A stretch of 64,000 nucleotides of DNA from a bacterium (lineage in GTDB: Bacteria > Bdellovibrionota_C > UBA2361 > SZUA-149 > JAEUWB01), in contig JAEUWB010000011.1 of NCBI GenBank assembly GCA_016786595.1, positions 22,012 through 86,011 on the forward strand, read 5' to 3'. Shown here piece by piece: positions 26,182 to 34,870 of this stretch (its first letter is position 1; each line of letters starts with the position of its first letter). The position numbers and the translations under genes were made by a program. The notes beneath the pieces are model-generated. The model worked only from the letters and a program-made list of their open reading frames with translations. It did not search any database and was not told the origin of the DNA.

Positions 26182-27501
26182 ATGTCTCAATATCAATATC
26201 AAACCATTCGAAAGTTTTGCGAGGGTTGTCTAGCATTAGATGCACAGGAAAAATCCACTAGGAATACTCGGATCTTTGCCGCGATTGAAGCTGCAAAGAC
26301 CCCGACCCAAGACGACCCCGGTGACCGCGAGGCACTAGAAGTTTGCTGCGAGGTTTGCCTGAATCATGGCCAACTCGAAGCAGCAACCGCAGCCACACGT
26401 AAGGCACATTTACCTGGTACGACCTGGTACTATCCAACCGGTCCACTGAAAACTTGCTTCCGTCTCTTGAAGAAACGCGGCAACTATTGGGAGGCTTTCG
26501 AAGTTGCGCGGATTCTCAAGGATCGACGGGGCCAGATCTCCTGCATCAGAGCGTTCTTGAGAAATGGACGACTTCAACTGGCCCAAGAACTGGCCCAGCG
26601 AATTAGCTACCGGCTTACCAAGAGCGATCTCAGAGCCTGCATGACGGAGAATTTCGGAAGAGGTTGTGTCGACGATGGCTGCAAGGCAGCTGCCGCGGCC
26701 AAGATTGCGCCTGATTACAGTGCCTTGGAAACATACCTCCTCGAACTGCTTCGTAAAGGTGACCTGAGTCGTGCGCAAGAACTTGCCGGCAAAGCCAACC
26801 TTACTCTCTCCAAGGAGGGACTCATGGCCTGTGCGGAGTTCCTGTTGGAGCAAGACAAGTCGTACGGAATGGGTTATGCCGCAGAAGCTGCAACCCTTTC
26901 CGGAGACAAAGACGCAATGAAGCGTGTCCGCGAAGCCTGCTTGCGTCACGGCATGATTCTCGATGCACTCAAGTTGTACAAAGCTTGTGGCCGTGCACTT
27001 GATCATCGTGTGGCAAAGCGCCATATCGATGCTGCCTTGGCGACCCACTCGTTTCACGAGGTCATGAAAGCTGCCGAGTATTCCGGAGTGTCTCCTGATC
27101 CGCAGGTCATGATTGATGGCATGCGCCGCCATCTGGCACACGAGAGTTTCTCTTGGAACGAAAAACTGCGCGCTGCGGCCCTGGCCGCAGCGCGCAGATC
27201 GAAAAACAAGGATGTCCTCGAGGTGTTCATCGAGCGGTGTATTGTCGGCGGCTGGTACGACGAGTATCTTGAGGCGGCTGAAGCAGCCGGCATCACTCTT
27301 GACAGTCAAGCCTTCACGGTTTTGACCCAAAGCTTCTTGGATAACGGTCAGCCGAAAGCCGCTTTCCGGGCGGCACAGGCTTCCGGCGACAGTAAAGCGC
27401 AAGCTCTATGCATCGAGCCTTTACTCCGTATAAGAGAGATCGAATCGGCACTTGCTGCCGCCATTGCCGCAGATAGTGATGCCGCCTTACAACCGGCCTA
27501 A
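26182..27501 (+). CDS. Alpha-solenoid protein of ~12 tandem 32-residue repeats (PPR/TPR-like)
   Basis: 439 residues from ATG 26182; a TTG at 26164 is an alternative. No signal peptide or membrane segment. The sequence falls into about twelve units of ~32 residues, each two helices, with pattern L..C...L..G....A...A......: for example ALETYLLELLRKGDLSRAQE, AMKRVREACLRHGMILDALK, VLEVFIERCIVGGWYDEYLE, AFTVLTQSFLDNGQPKAAFR. The rhythm resembles pentatricopeptide or SEL1/TPR repeats, but I cannot assign it to one. Codons are GC-richer than neighbouring genes, and it is bounded by a strong inverted repeat upstream and a hairpin plus T-run downstream, so it looks like a self-contained acquired unit. 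Role unknown; protein or RNA scaffold is plausible. Confidence 0.7.
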   Translation: MSQYQYQTIRKFCEGCLALDAQEKSTRNTRIFAAIEAAKTPTQDDPGDREALEVCCEVCLNHGQLEAATAATRKAHLPGTTWYYPTGPLKTCFRLLKKRGNYWEAFEVARILKDRRGQISCIRAFLRNGRLQLAQELAQRISYRLTKSDLRACMTENFGRGCVDDGCKAAAAAKIAPDYSALETYLLELLRKGDLSRAQELAGKANLTLSKEGLMACAEFLLEQDKSYGMGYAAEAATLSGDKDAMKRVREACLRHGMILDALKLYKACGRALDHRVAKRHIDAALATHSFHEVMKAAEYSGVSPDPQVMIDGMRRHLAHESFSWNEKLRAAALAAARRSKNKDVLEVFIERCIVGGWYDEYLEAAEAAGITLDSQAFTVLTQSFLDNGQPKAAFRAAQASGDSKAQALCIEPLLRIREIESALAAAIAADSDAALQPA

Positions 27502-27527
27502 CATCGCTGCAAACTTGAAAGCTGAGA

Positions 27528-27594
27528 AGAAGTGGCCGCCACCCAGGTTATGACTAAGGTTATCGCTAAAGATGGCAGTCACTTCTCTCTTTTT
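27528..27594 (+). terminator. Hairpin with T-run after the helical-repeat gene
   Basis: AGAAGTG (27528-27534) pairs with CACTTCT (27580-27586), with further weak pairing inside, followed by CTCTTTTT. It lies 27 bp after the stop. The loop is long, so confidence is modest. Confidence 0.45.
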
Positions 27595-27661
27595 CCTATA
27601 ATTCTCAGCTAATTATAAGAACTGTTTCCACAAATCTTAAAAAACAGGCAAATAACCAGCT

Positions 27662-28666
27662 ATGACTACAGCTTTTGAAGCACCAAAAACACTAGATCAA
27701 TTTATTCTCGATGAAGAAACAAAGCACCCCGGAGCCTCGGGGCAGTTTTCCTCATTAATTGGATCAATTGCACTTGCCGCAAAAATTATTGCCCGTGCAG
27801 TGTCACGTGCCGGGCTGACATCGCTTACAGGACTGGCCGGGAAGACCAACGTCCAGGGCGAAGAAGTGCAAAAGTTAGATGAATATGCAGATTCAGTCTT
27901 TGACCTTGTGCTCGGACGCACCGGACACTTCTCTTCGTTTGTTTCTGAGGAGCGCGAAGAAGTTTTTAAAGCCACAAGTGGCAGTAAAGATTCGGGCTAC
28001 GTTGTTGCTTATGATCCTCTTGATGGGTCATCAAATATTGATACGAATATTGCGATTGGATCAATTTGGGGAATTTATAAACGCATCGCCCGTGGATCCG
28101 ATACCGATACGCACGATTTTCTACAACAAACAAGAAAACAAGTTGCCGCAGGCTATGTCGTTTACGGATCAAGCTGCATGTTTGTTTATACGACGGGAAC
28201 AGGTGTGCACGGATTTACCCTCGATTATGAGATCGGAGAATTTGTGCTCACGCATCCAAACATGCAAATGCCACAGTCCGGAAAATCTTACAGTTGCAAC
28301 CAGGGAAATTATGTCAATTGGGATGAGGACGTGAAGAAATATATTGATTATGTTTCAGCTGAAGGGGAGGGGCGACCTTTCTCGCATCGCTACGTCGGCT
28401 CACTTGTCGCTGATTTCCATCGGATTATGCTTAAAGGTGGGATTTTCCTTTATCCATCAGACAAGAAAAACAAAAACGGCAAGCTGCGCTTGCTTTATGA
28501 ATGCGCCCCACTGGCCTTGATTGCTGAGCAGGCTGGGGGAAAAGCAACTAATGGCGCAAAAAACATTCTTGATGTTATACCTACAACTGTTCATGAGCGC
28601 AGCCCCTTAATTATCGGCTCAGCTCATGAAGTAGAGCGATTACAAACTTTTAAACTGAGCGCCTAG
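27662..28666 (+). CDS. fbp: Fructose-1,6-bisphosphatase class I
   Basis: Hydrolyses fructose-1,6-bisphosphate in gluconeogenesis or a reductive pentose pathway. 334 residues. The metal-site motif DPLDGSSNIDTNIAIGSIWG is present, along with SEEREE, RYVGSLVADFHRIMLKGGIF and LLYECAPLALIAEQAGG, all typical of class I enzymes. It stands alone with 160 bp upstream. Confidence 0.96.
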   Translation: MTTAFEAPKTLDQFILDEETKHPGASGQFSSLIGSIALAAKIIARAVSRAGLTSLTGLAGKTNVQGEEVQKLDEYADSVFDLVLGRTGHFSSFVSEEREEVFKATSGSKDSGYVVAYDPLDGSSNIDTNIAIGSIWGIYKRIARGSDTDTHDFLQQTRKQVAAGYVVYGSSCMFVYTTGTGVHGFTLDYEIGEFVLTHPNMQMPQSGKSYSCNQGNYVNWDEDVKKYIDYVSAEGEGRPFSHRYVGSLVADFHRIMLKGGIFLYPSDKKNKNGKLRLLYECAPLALIAEQAGGKATNGAKNILDVIPTTVHERSPLIIGSAHEVERLQTFKLSA

Positions 28667-28714
28667 AGCACAGCAAAAGCAATAAAGATAGTGTTAATTT
28701 TTCGGAGCAAGCAG

Positions 28715-29281
28715 ATGAAAAAAATCGTGATCACAACTTGTTTAGGACTTATTTTAATGGCTAACACTGCAAAAGCTAATCCTGCCGTTGAGTTCCCGAA
28801 ATTAAAAGCTGGGCAGTGGGAAATTACAACAAACATGCCAGGCATGCCACAGCCAACGCGTGCGCAGTTTTGCATTGATGAGGCTACACAGCAGCGAATG
28901 TTTGACCAATCAAGGCAAGGCATGACTGGCTGCGAAGCGCCGCAGTATAAGCAAGAAGGGAAATCCTATATTGTAAATACAAAGTGCAATTTTTCAGGAC
29001 AAGCTTCGACGACCAAGGCAAAAATTACATTCTTGAATGAAACAACTTATACAAATGAAGTCGATATTCAATCTGCACATGGCCCGATGAATATGAAAAG
29101 CCAAGGCAAATATGTTGGTAATTGCCCTGCGGGGATGAAGCCTGGCGATATGCGGCTTGTTGGTATGGAAAATGTCCCGGGCTTAAACGGCATGCAGTTT
29201 AATATGAGTGATTTTGCCAAGCAGATGGGAAAAGATGTGGGGAAGATTCCTGCTATGCCGTCAGTGCCTGCTGGGAACTAA
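28715..29281 (+). CDS. DUF3617-type secreted protein
   Basis: 188 residues from ATG 28715 with GGAG about 8 bp upstream; the GTG at 28691 would add an implausible tail. Signal peptide ends NTAKA|NP. The mature part starts with FPKLKAGQWEITTNMPGMPQ, followed by CIDEA, a Cys pair and TYTNEVDIQS, which is the DUF3617 pattern (periplasmic, unknown function). C-terminus is Met/Gly/Pro-rich. Four cysteines suggest disulphides. Confidence 0.75.
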   Translation: MKKIVITTCLGLILMANTAKANPAVEFPKLKAGQWEITTNMPGMPQPTRAQFCIDEATQQRMFDQSRQGMTGCEAPQYKQEGKSYIVNTKCNFSGQASTTKAKITFLNETTYTNEVDIQSAHGPMNMKSQGKYVGNCPAGMKPGDMRLVGMENVPGLNGMQFNMSDFAKQMGKDVGKIPAMPSVPAGN

Positions 29282-29312
29282 TCCAAAAGATCACCCCGAG
29301 CGGCGCATAGTT

Positions 29313-31541
29313 TTAAAGTCGCTCAGCGACAAGCTCGGCAATATCTTTAATCGTAATCTCGCCTGCTAAGTCTTTAAGTTTTGCGCCATCCTCAAGCATG
29401 TGCATACAAAACGGGCAAGCTGTTGCTACTGTTTTTGCTCCAGTTTCTAGTGCTTGCGTCATGCGTTGAACATTAACGCGCTCACCAACTTTGAGATCCA
29501 TCCAGAAATGACCACCGCCAGCACCGCAGCACTTTGATTTACGATGATGATCTTGCATTTCAGTATTCTTGCCGCCAAGCTGCACTAAAACATCCCGCGG
29601 TTCTTCGTAACGATCGTTGTAACGCCCAAGATAGCAGGGGTCATGAAAAGTTACTGAACCAAGATCTTGCTCACGGATTGTCAGCTTTGCGTTCTTAATT
29701 AACTCTTGAACGAATTGACTGTGATGAATAATTTCAATTTGGTTTGTTGCCCAGGATGGACGTAAGTCAGGGTATTCATTTTTGAGAGCATGGAAGCAAT
29801 GTGGACAATTCGCGACAATCGTCTGGACTTGGATAGATTGAAGCACGTCGAGTGCTTGCTTAGCTTGTGATTGATATAAATTTTCTTCTCCGAGCCGTCT
29901 CGCTGGGTCACCAGTGCAACACTCCCGTTCACCCAAAACTCCCCACTTGAGGCCACTGGCATTTAAGATTTTTACCATCGAGCGCGCAATGGATTGTTTG
30001 CGTCTGTCGTATGCTGAAATGCAACCAACCCAATAGAGCACCTCAACCTCTTGACCTGCGGCAACGACAGGAACGTTAAGGCCTTCGGCCCAGTTAAATC
30101 GCTCCTCAGCTGGTCCAAATGGATTACCTCGAAGCTCAATTGCTTTTAGGCTTGATTGAGCCTCGCTGGGCAGACTTCCCTGCACAAGCGTCAGGTTGCG
30201 GCGCACATCTGTGATTAAACTGAGATGCTCAATTCCTACGGGACAAGCTTCTTCGCAAGCGCGACACGTTGTGCAGGACCAAAAAACGTCTTCGTCCATT
30301 ACTTCCCCGGCGAGTTTTGCTTGTGGAGAAATGCCGATTGCTAGCGCCGAATTTTGGCTGAGTAGATTAGGTCCGCGATCGCTTGGACGTAAGTCATCCA
30401 GTTGTGGCAGGAAAAATTTACTTAAAAGTTTTTGATTGTATCTTCTGAGATTGGCTAGAAAGCTTTGCTGGGGAGCAATTTCGTCAAGCTCATTTTTACT
30501 TTCGAGTTTAAGTAAGTGATTTCTCGAATCAAGTATCAACCACTTTGGTGAGAGCACCTTGCCCGAATTGTAAGCTGGGCAAACATCTTGGCAGCGACCG
30601 CAGGCAGTACAGGCGTCAAGGGCGAGACGATTTTTCCAGGAGAGATCCCGGATTGTTTCAATGCCAAATTTAAAGTCACCTGTTTCACTCTCGGCTGCAG
30701 CTTCAAGAATTTTGTCCATATCACCCGGGTAATTCAAGGCGCCTTTTGGCCGTGCTTGCTTGGAGAGGATCAAATTGGCGCTGCTGGAGATAATGTGTAG
30801 GAATTTTGTGTAAGGTAAAACTGCAAAAAATATAAAAAACGTAATTGCATGCACCCACCAGGTGATAAAATGTAGCGCCGTGACAATGCTTGGCGGCAAG
30901 CCCCAGAAAAACTTGGCAACGAGCAGTCCAATTGGGGAGTAAATCGCCCAAGCGTCGTTTGTGGCGCGAATCCTTAATCCTTCAAGCAAAAATCCCTGCA
31001 CCAGTAAGATCGCCAGTAATACCAGCATAAAATAATCTTTAAAAGTGGAATCAAGTCCCGGAGGTTTTTCTTTGATGCGTCTTTGCCAAAAGAGCACTAC
31101 GCCAACAAGAAAAATAAAACCTAAGACGTCAGCGCACCACGAGGTCAGCAAATAAAATCTGCCCCGGAAAATTTTTATTCCCAGGTCTTCATCGATAAAA
31201 ACAACTGTTGTCGCGAAAAGTAATGCAAGAAATCCAAGATAGACAAAGGCGTGAAATGTTCCAGCGCGTTTCTCGCGACTTATACGCTTCTGGAGGAACA
31301 CTGAATTAAGCAGGCGCTTGCAGGCTAGCTTCGGGTTGAATTGATAAAATGGTTCCCGAGTTCCATTGGCCCAGAGTTGAATGCGGCCGATTATTCCGAT
31401 TGCAAAAACGACTGTGGCGATTGCAAGTAATCCATAGAGGGCAAGTTTGTTGATCGGTGAACTAATGTTCCAGAAAATCTCGCGCGTCGCGGTTTCAGGA
31501 TCGAAGAGATAATTTGATAGACAATTTGAGCAGCCAGCCAT
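29313..31541 (-). CDS. Membrane-anchored CCG-domain Fe-S oxidoreductase
   Basis: 742 residues from ATG 31541; in-frame starts at 31562 and TTG 31568 are alternatives (GGAG sits 10 bp before the TTG). The N-terminal ~250 residues hold about six membrane helices like the NarI/DsrM haem-b domain. A ferredoxin-like domain follows with CTACGRCQDVCP and CTTCRACEEACPVG (two 4Fe-4S clusters), then two CCG domains (CCTGDPARR and CCGAGGGHFW). This is the HdrD/GlpC-like architecture common in anaerobes and deltaproteobacteria, moving electrons between the quinone pool and a cytosolic partner. No partner is encoded nearby, although FixA/B-type ETF genes often accompany it. Confidence 0.9.
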   Translation of the reverse strand: MAGCSNCLSNYLFDPETATREIFWNISSPINKLALYGLLAIATVVFAIGIIGRIQLWANGTREPFYQFNPKLACKRLLNSVFLQKRISREKRAGTFHAFVYLGFLALLFATTVVFIDEDLGIKIFRGRFYLLTSWCADVLGFIFLVGVVLFWQRRIKEKPPGLDSTFKDYFMLVLLAILLVQGFLLEGLRIRATNDAWAIYSPIGLLVAKFFWGLPPSIVTALHFITWWVHAITFFIFFAVLPYTKFLHIISSSANLILSKQARPKGALNYPGDMDKILEAAAESETGDFKFGIETIRDLSWKNRLALDACTACGRCQDVCPAYNSGKVLSPKWLILDSRNHLLKLESKNELDEIAPQQSFLANLRRYNQKLLSKFFLPQLDDLRPSDRGPNLLSQNSALAIGISPQAKLAGEVMDEDVFWSCTTCRACEEACPVGIEHLSLITDVRRNLTLVQGSLPSEAQSSLKAIELRGNPFGPAEERFNWAEGLNVPVVAAGQEVEVLYWVGCISAYDRRKQSIARSMVKILNASGLKWGVLGERECCTGDPARRLGEENLYQSQAKQALDVLQSIQVQTIVANCPHCFHALKNEYPDLRPSWATNQIEIIHHSQFVQELIKNAKLTIREQDLGSVTFHDPCYLGRYNDRYEEPRDVLVQLGGKNTEMQDHHRKSKCCGAGGGHFWMDLKVGERVNVQRMTQALETGAKTVATACPFCMHMLEDGAKLKDLAGEITIKDIAELVAERL

Positions 31542-31640
31542 AATTATTCGATATCTAAGCATATACAAACAAAGCTTGCTCCAACTTTTAAGAGCAGCTA
31601 AAATCTCTTTTTATATAAAGTTCTTTATACAAATCAGTCT

Positions 31641-33035
31641 ATGGACGATCCCTCAAGTATTATTTCCAATATTATTCTAGTTTTTATACTGGTTGCAGTG
31701 AATGGCTTTTTTGTTGCCGCAGAGTTTGCCATGGTGCGCGCACGCCAGATTCGCATCCAAACTCCTGAATTCCAAAAAAAATTCGGTGCAAGTGCTGCCT
31801 TAGCATTGGTTTCTGACTTGGATAATAGTTTATCGGCAACACAGCTAGGCATTACAATTACTAGCCTTGTCTTAGGGTGGTGGGGTGAGCAAACCTTCCA
31901 TGGGATGTTTGCCAGCCTCTTTGGCAACATGCATTCTGATTTCTTGTCACATGGTCTTTCAATCTTTCTATCAATGGCAATTATTACCTACTTGCACGTT
32001 GTGCTCGGAGAGCTTGTAGCAAAGTCAGTTGCAATTCGTTTTCCGGAAACGCTCTTAAGGATACTTGCACCGTTAACTTTATTATTTTGTAAAATCTGCC
32101 GCCCGGCGATGTTAATTTTAAACGGTTCAGCTTCGCTAATCCTTAGAACTTTTGGAATTTCTGCAGCTCCATCCCACGATACCGTGCACTCCTCGTCTGA
32201 ACTACACATGATTATCTCTGAGAGCACTCGCTCGGGAGTATTGGATAAGGATGAAGAACAAATGATTAAGGGCATGCTGGTTTTTTCTGAAACAGTTGCT
32301 CGCGAGATTATGACTCCACGCACAGAAATGGTGACAATCGCTGAGGATGCAGCACTAACTACAGTTGCAGGCATTGTGCTCAAATCTGGCTTTTCCAGAA
32401 TCCCCGTGGTTGGGGAGAGTGTCGATCATGTGCTCGGCGTTGTGCTCGTCAAGGACGTACTGATTGCCCTTGGTGATTCAAATCGCGAACACCTTAATCT
32501 CAAATCGATCATGCGCGATATATTGTTTGTGCCTGGGACAAAACGCATTGACGAGTTATTGCGTGAGTTTAAAAAGAAAAAAATCCACATTGCAATTGTT
32601 TTGGATGAGCACGGTGGGGTAGACGGCTTAGTTACGCTTGAAGATGTCATTGAAGAAATTTTTGGCGATATCTTTGATGAGTCAGACGAGCCTTTAAAAG
32701 AAATAATCCAGCGTCCGGGTGGGGAAGTAATTATCGACGGAGGGGTCTTGGTTGCTGATTTAAATCATCGACTCGGAATTCATCTACCTGAAGGCGAGTA
32801 TGATACGATTGCCGGGCTTTTTTATAGTTTCCTTGGTCGTGTACCGACCTTAGACGATGAGTTAGTATTCTATTCTGATGGTGAGGTCGTGCCACTTTCC
32901 GCCGCGGAAAAAGCGGAGCACATTGATACTGAAGCTGACGCAGACGACCGCGTAGTGATTGCACGAATGTCAGTGCTCAAAGTGATCGGGCATAGGATTG
33001 AGACTGTGCGCCTCTTGCAATCTGCTAAAGCTTAA
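31641..33035 (+). CDS. CorC/HlyC (CNNM-type) membrane protein with CBS pair
   Basis: 464 residues. A DUF21 membrane domain with about three to four helices (~8-30, 60-80, 95-120, 135-160), two CBS domains (~205-330, with IMTPRTEMVTIAEDA and VLDEHGGVDGLVTLEDVIEEI), and a C-terminal CorC_HlyC transporter-associated domain. The family is implicated in Mg2+/Co2+ efflux. The start ATG at 31641 begins MDDPSSIISN. Divergent from the Fe-S oxidoreductase. Confidence 0.9.
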   Translation: MDDPSSIISNIILVFILVAVNGFFVAAEFAMVRARQIRIQTPEFQKKFGASAALALVSDLDNSLSATQLGITITSLVLGWWGEQTFHGMFASLFGNMHSDFLSHGLSIFLSMAIITYLHVVLGELVAKSVAIRFPETLLRILAPLTLLFCKICRPAMLILNGSASLILRTFGISAAPSHDTVHSSSELHMIISESTRSGVLDKDEEQMIKGMLVFSETVAREIMTPRTEMVTIAEDAALTTVAGIVLKSGFSRIPVVGESVDHVLGVVLVKDVLIALGDSNREHLNLKSIMRDILFVPGTKRIDELLREFKKKKIHIAIVLDEHGGVDGLVTLEDVIEEIFGDIFDESDEPLKEIIQRPGGEVIIDGGVLVADLNHRLGIHLPEGEYDTIAGLFYSFLGRVPTLDDELVFYSDGEVVPLSAAEKAEHIDTEADADDRVVIARMSVLKVIGHRIETVRLLQSAKA

Positions 33036-33107
33036 AAAAACAAAGCTTTTCTCTAGGTTTATCTACTGAACCCTTCTCGGTAGTTAGTTCATCTAAAATA
33101 AGAATCA

Positions 33108-34046
33108 GTGAGTTTTATGGATTATCGGGGGGTTTTCGCCTTGGCACGCACAAATTTATCAAGAAATTCAGTCGCTTCTAAGCAAGCTGGTGCTTCCAGA
33201 ACCAGCCTCAATGCAGTTCAAACCGCACTCATGCAGCCGAACTATAAAGCTGCCCCTTCTAAAGCGCAGCTTAAGCTTTTTCGTTCACAAGCGCGTGAAC
33301 GTGAGACAGAAATTAAAAGTCATTCGAAATTACTTGCGATGCGTTTGAAGAATTTTCTCACTCCAGCCCCGCGCGGAGCAAAGGAGTACAGAATCGATTT
33401 ACGCATCCACACTTCAGCCTCAGAAACCTTTTATGCACCGCAAAATGTCACCGCCGAGGAAGCCCTTGTGCGCATTGCGCTTGTCAAGAGTTTGGACCTG
33501 ATCGCAATTACCGATTGCTATAGTTTTAGTTCGGTTGAACGGATTAAATTGGCTGCGGCAGGCAAAAAATTAACCGTGATCCCAGGAATTGATTTAAGAC
33601 TGGCAATCCAAGGATGCGATGACGCAACTTTTACGGCATTTTTCCCTGAGAATTTTTCAAGCCAAGCGCAACAGAGTTTGCTTGAGGCGCTAGCTGTGCC
33701 AGCGAGCGCAAGTGGATCGAGAAGCTACATCTTAACAAAATCTCTAGAGCAAGTGATTGAGATCGTTGAAGCACATCAAGGCAGATTGATTCCAAGTCGC
33801 TTTGACCAAACCCCGCTGCGCTTACAACTTGTGGCAATGCTTGTAGAAAAATACGGATTTAGGGCATTTGACCTTGCACATGAAGAAAGTGTTGAGTATT
33901 TCAGGGAATTTTGGCCTGATGGGGGGTTTACCTTTCTTTTCTCATCGAACGCATTTAACTTAGCTCAAGTTGGCAGTCGGGACTCAACTCTGAAACTCTT
34001 GACGCCAAACTTTGCAGGTTTAGCAAGGGCAATTGAGCGGAAATAA
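33108..34046 (+). CDS. PHP-superfamily-like protein with altered metal ligands
   Basis: 312 residues (GTG 33108; ATG 33117 possible). The first ~90 residues are Ser/Lys-rich and look disordered or coiled. From residue 95 the sequence follows a PHP fold: IDLRIHTS, then VRIALVKSLDLIAITDCYSF, then VIPGIDLRLA. In active PHP enzymes these read DLHxH and ITDH. Here residue 99 is Arg (not His) and 137 is Cys (not His), so two metal ligands are changed, suggesting loss of the usual phosphoesterase chemistry or a different metal. Function unknown; it lies 72 bp upstream of the exported HU gene. Confidence 0.6.
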   Translation: MSFMDYRGVFALARTNLSRNSVASKQAGASRTSLNAVQTALMQPNYKAAPSKAQLKLFRSQARERETEIKSHSKLLAMRLKNFLTPAPRGAKEYRIDLRIHTSASETFYAPQNVTAEEALVRIALVKSLDLIAITDCYSFSSVERIKLAAAGKKLTVIPGIDLRLAIQGCDDATFTAFFPENFSSQAQQSLLEALAVPASASGSRSYILTKSLEQVIEIVEAHQGRLIPSRFDQTPLRLQLVAMLVEKYGFRAFDLAHEESVEYFREFWPDGGFTFLFSSNAFNLAQVGSRDSTLKLLTPNFAGLARAIERK

Positions 34047-34086
34047 TTTTTTCTGAGTTAGGCAACAAAGTTCAGTTTTCGGCCGA

Positions 34087-34115
34087 CAATATCTCGTTAC
34101 ATAAAGGAGATATTG
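34087..34115 (+). promoter_or_regulatory. Inverted repeat covering the SD of the exported HU gene
   Basis: CAATATCTC (34087-34095) pairs with GAGATATTG (34107-34115) around 11 nt. The right arm covers the AAGGAGAT Shine-Dalgarno box (34104-34111) of the gene starting at 34119. In RNA the stem would partly hide the ribosome site, hinting at translational control; it could also be a DNA operator. Confidence 0.45.
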
Positions 34116-34118
34116 TTT

Positions 34119-34532
34119 ATGAAAAAACTAGTTATTCTTAGTCTTATTTATTGTTATGTTGGACCTGCTGCAGCTGAAAGTAATTTAGCGGCACAGCTTC
34201 GCAAAGCTCAGCCAATGTCTAGTCAAGATGCGGAAACGCTGATTGATCAGGTTTTTAGTGCTGTGCGAAGCGAGCTTAAGGAAGGCCGTGAAGTTAAGCT
34301 TCAGGGCTTTGGTAAGTTTCATATTCAAGAGCGACAAGCCCGTACCGCACGTAACCCCCGCACTGGCGAGCCAGTACAGGTTCCAGCCAAGCGTTACGCA
34401 CGCTTTCAAGCTAGTGAAGCGCTTAAGGATTCACTAAATCCGATTGTCAGTATTGCTGCAGAGAGTCCAAAGGCAGATGAGACAACTAAGTCTGCACTAG
34501 AAACTAAAGCCGCAACTGGGAAAAGTAAATAA
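34119..34532 (+). CDS. HU/IHF-family DNA-binding protein with N-terminal signal peptide
   Basis: 137 residues from ATG 34119, with AAGGAGAT 7 bp upstream. Residues 1-19 are a clear Sec signal: KK, a hydrophobic core, then PAAA|ES. Residues ~33-110 form an HU fold: helical SSQDAETLIDQVFSAVRSEL, GREVKLQGFGKF, the beta-arm RNPRTGEP (78-85, with intercalating Pro80) and RFQASEALKDSLN. A polar Lys/Ala/Ser/Thr tail follows. Ordinary HU has no signal peptide, so this protein is predicted to leave the cytoplasm. It may bind extracellular or periplasmic DNA, or serve a new role. It is preceded by the PHP-like gene and followed by a toxin-antitoxin pair. Confidence 0.85.
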   Translation: MKKLVILSLIYCYVGPAAAESNLAAQLRKAQPMSSQDAETLIDQVFSAVRSELKEGREVKLQGFGKFHIQERQARTARNPRTGEPVQVPAKRYARFQASEALKDSLNPIVSIAAESPKADETTKSALETKAATGKSK

Positions 34533-34550
34533 TAACAATTAGTTATAAAG

Positions 34551-34582
34551 TTAACCAACTAGTTGATAAACTAGTTGGTTAA
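34551..34582. promoter_or_regulatory. 14-bp perfect inverted repeat: putative operator of the toxin-antitoxin operon
   Basis: TTAACCAACTAGTT (34551-34564) and its exact inverse (34569-34582) are separated by 4 nt. They overlap a -35 (TTGATA, 34563-34568) with 17-bp spacing to a -10 (TATAAT, 34586-34591), as expected for autoregulation by the antitoxin. Also possibly a terminator for the HU gene ending at 34532. Confidence 0.6.
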
Positions 34583-34591
34583 TGATATAAT
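34563..34591 (+). promoter_or_regulatory. Sigma70-type promoter of the antitoxin gene
   Basis: TTGATA (34563-34568), 17-bp spacer, TATAAT (34586-34591). Transcription should begin at about 34598, which is the antitoxin ATG itself. No Shine-Dalgarno sequence lies between, so the mRNA is probably leaderless. Confidence 0.6.
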
Positions 34592-34597
34592 TCAACC

Positions 34598-34870
34598 ATG
34601 AAGCAATTGGTGGTTGGAACCTTCGAGGCAAAAACAAAACTTAGTGAATTTTTAGATCGCATCCAATCTGGCAGGGAGGAAATCGTGATCACTCGCAGAG
34701 GAAAGAAAATTGCAAAATTAGTTCCCTATGAGGATCTTAACGAAAAGTCTAAGGCTGCCACTCAGGCCAGTCAGTTATTAAGTCAAATAAAAGCAGAGCT
34801 TAAAAGCCAAGGAGTTTACGTTTCAACTGCAGATCTCTGCAGCTTAGTGCGTGAGGGTAGGAAATATTAA
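34598..34870 (+). CDS. Phd/YefM-type antitoxin
   Basis: 90 residues. The N-terminal half has the Phd/YefM DNA-binding pattern: GTFEAKTKLSEFLDRIQSG then IVITRRGKKIAKLVPYED. The C-terminal half (~55-90) should wrap the toxin. It precedes the PIN toxin by one base, the usual type II arrangement, and a perfect inverted repeat lies upstream. Confidence 0.88.
   Translation: MKQLVVGTFEAKTKLSEFLDRIQSGREEIVITRRGKKIAKLVPYEDLNEKSKAATQASQLLSQIKAELKSQGVYVSTADLCSLVREGRKY

Noticed and set aside
26410..27402. A 330-codon open frame on the minus strand
   Set aside because: It mirrors the repeat-protein gene on the plus strand, whose high GC3 leaves antisense frames open. The translation lacks domain features, and the plus strand has regular repeats.
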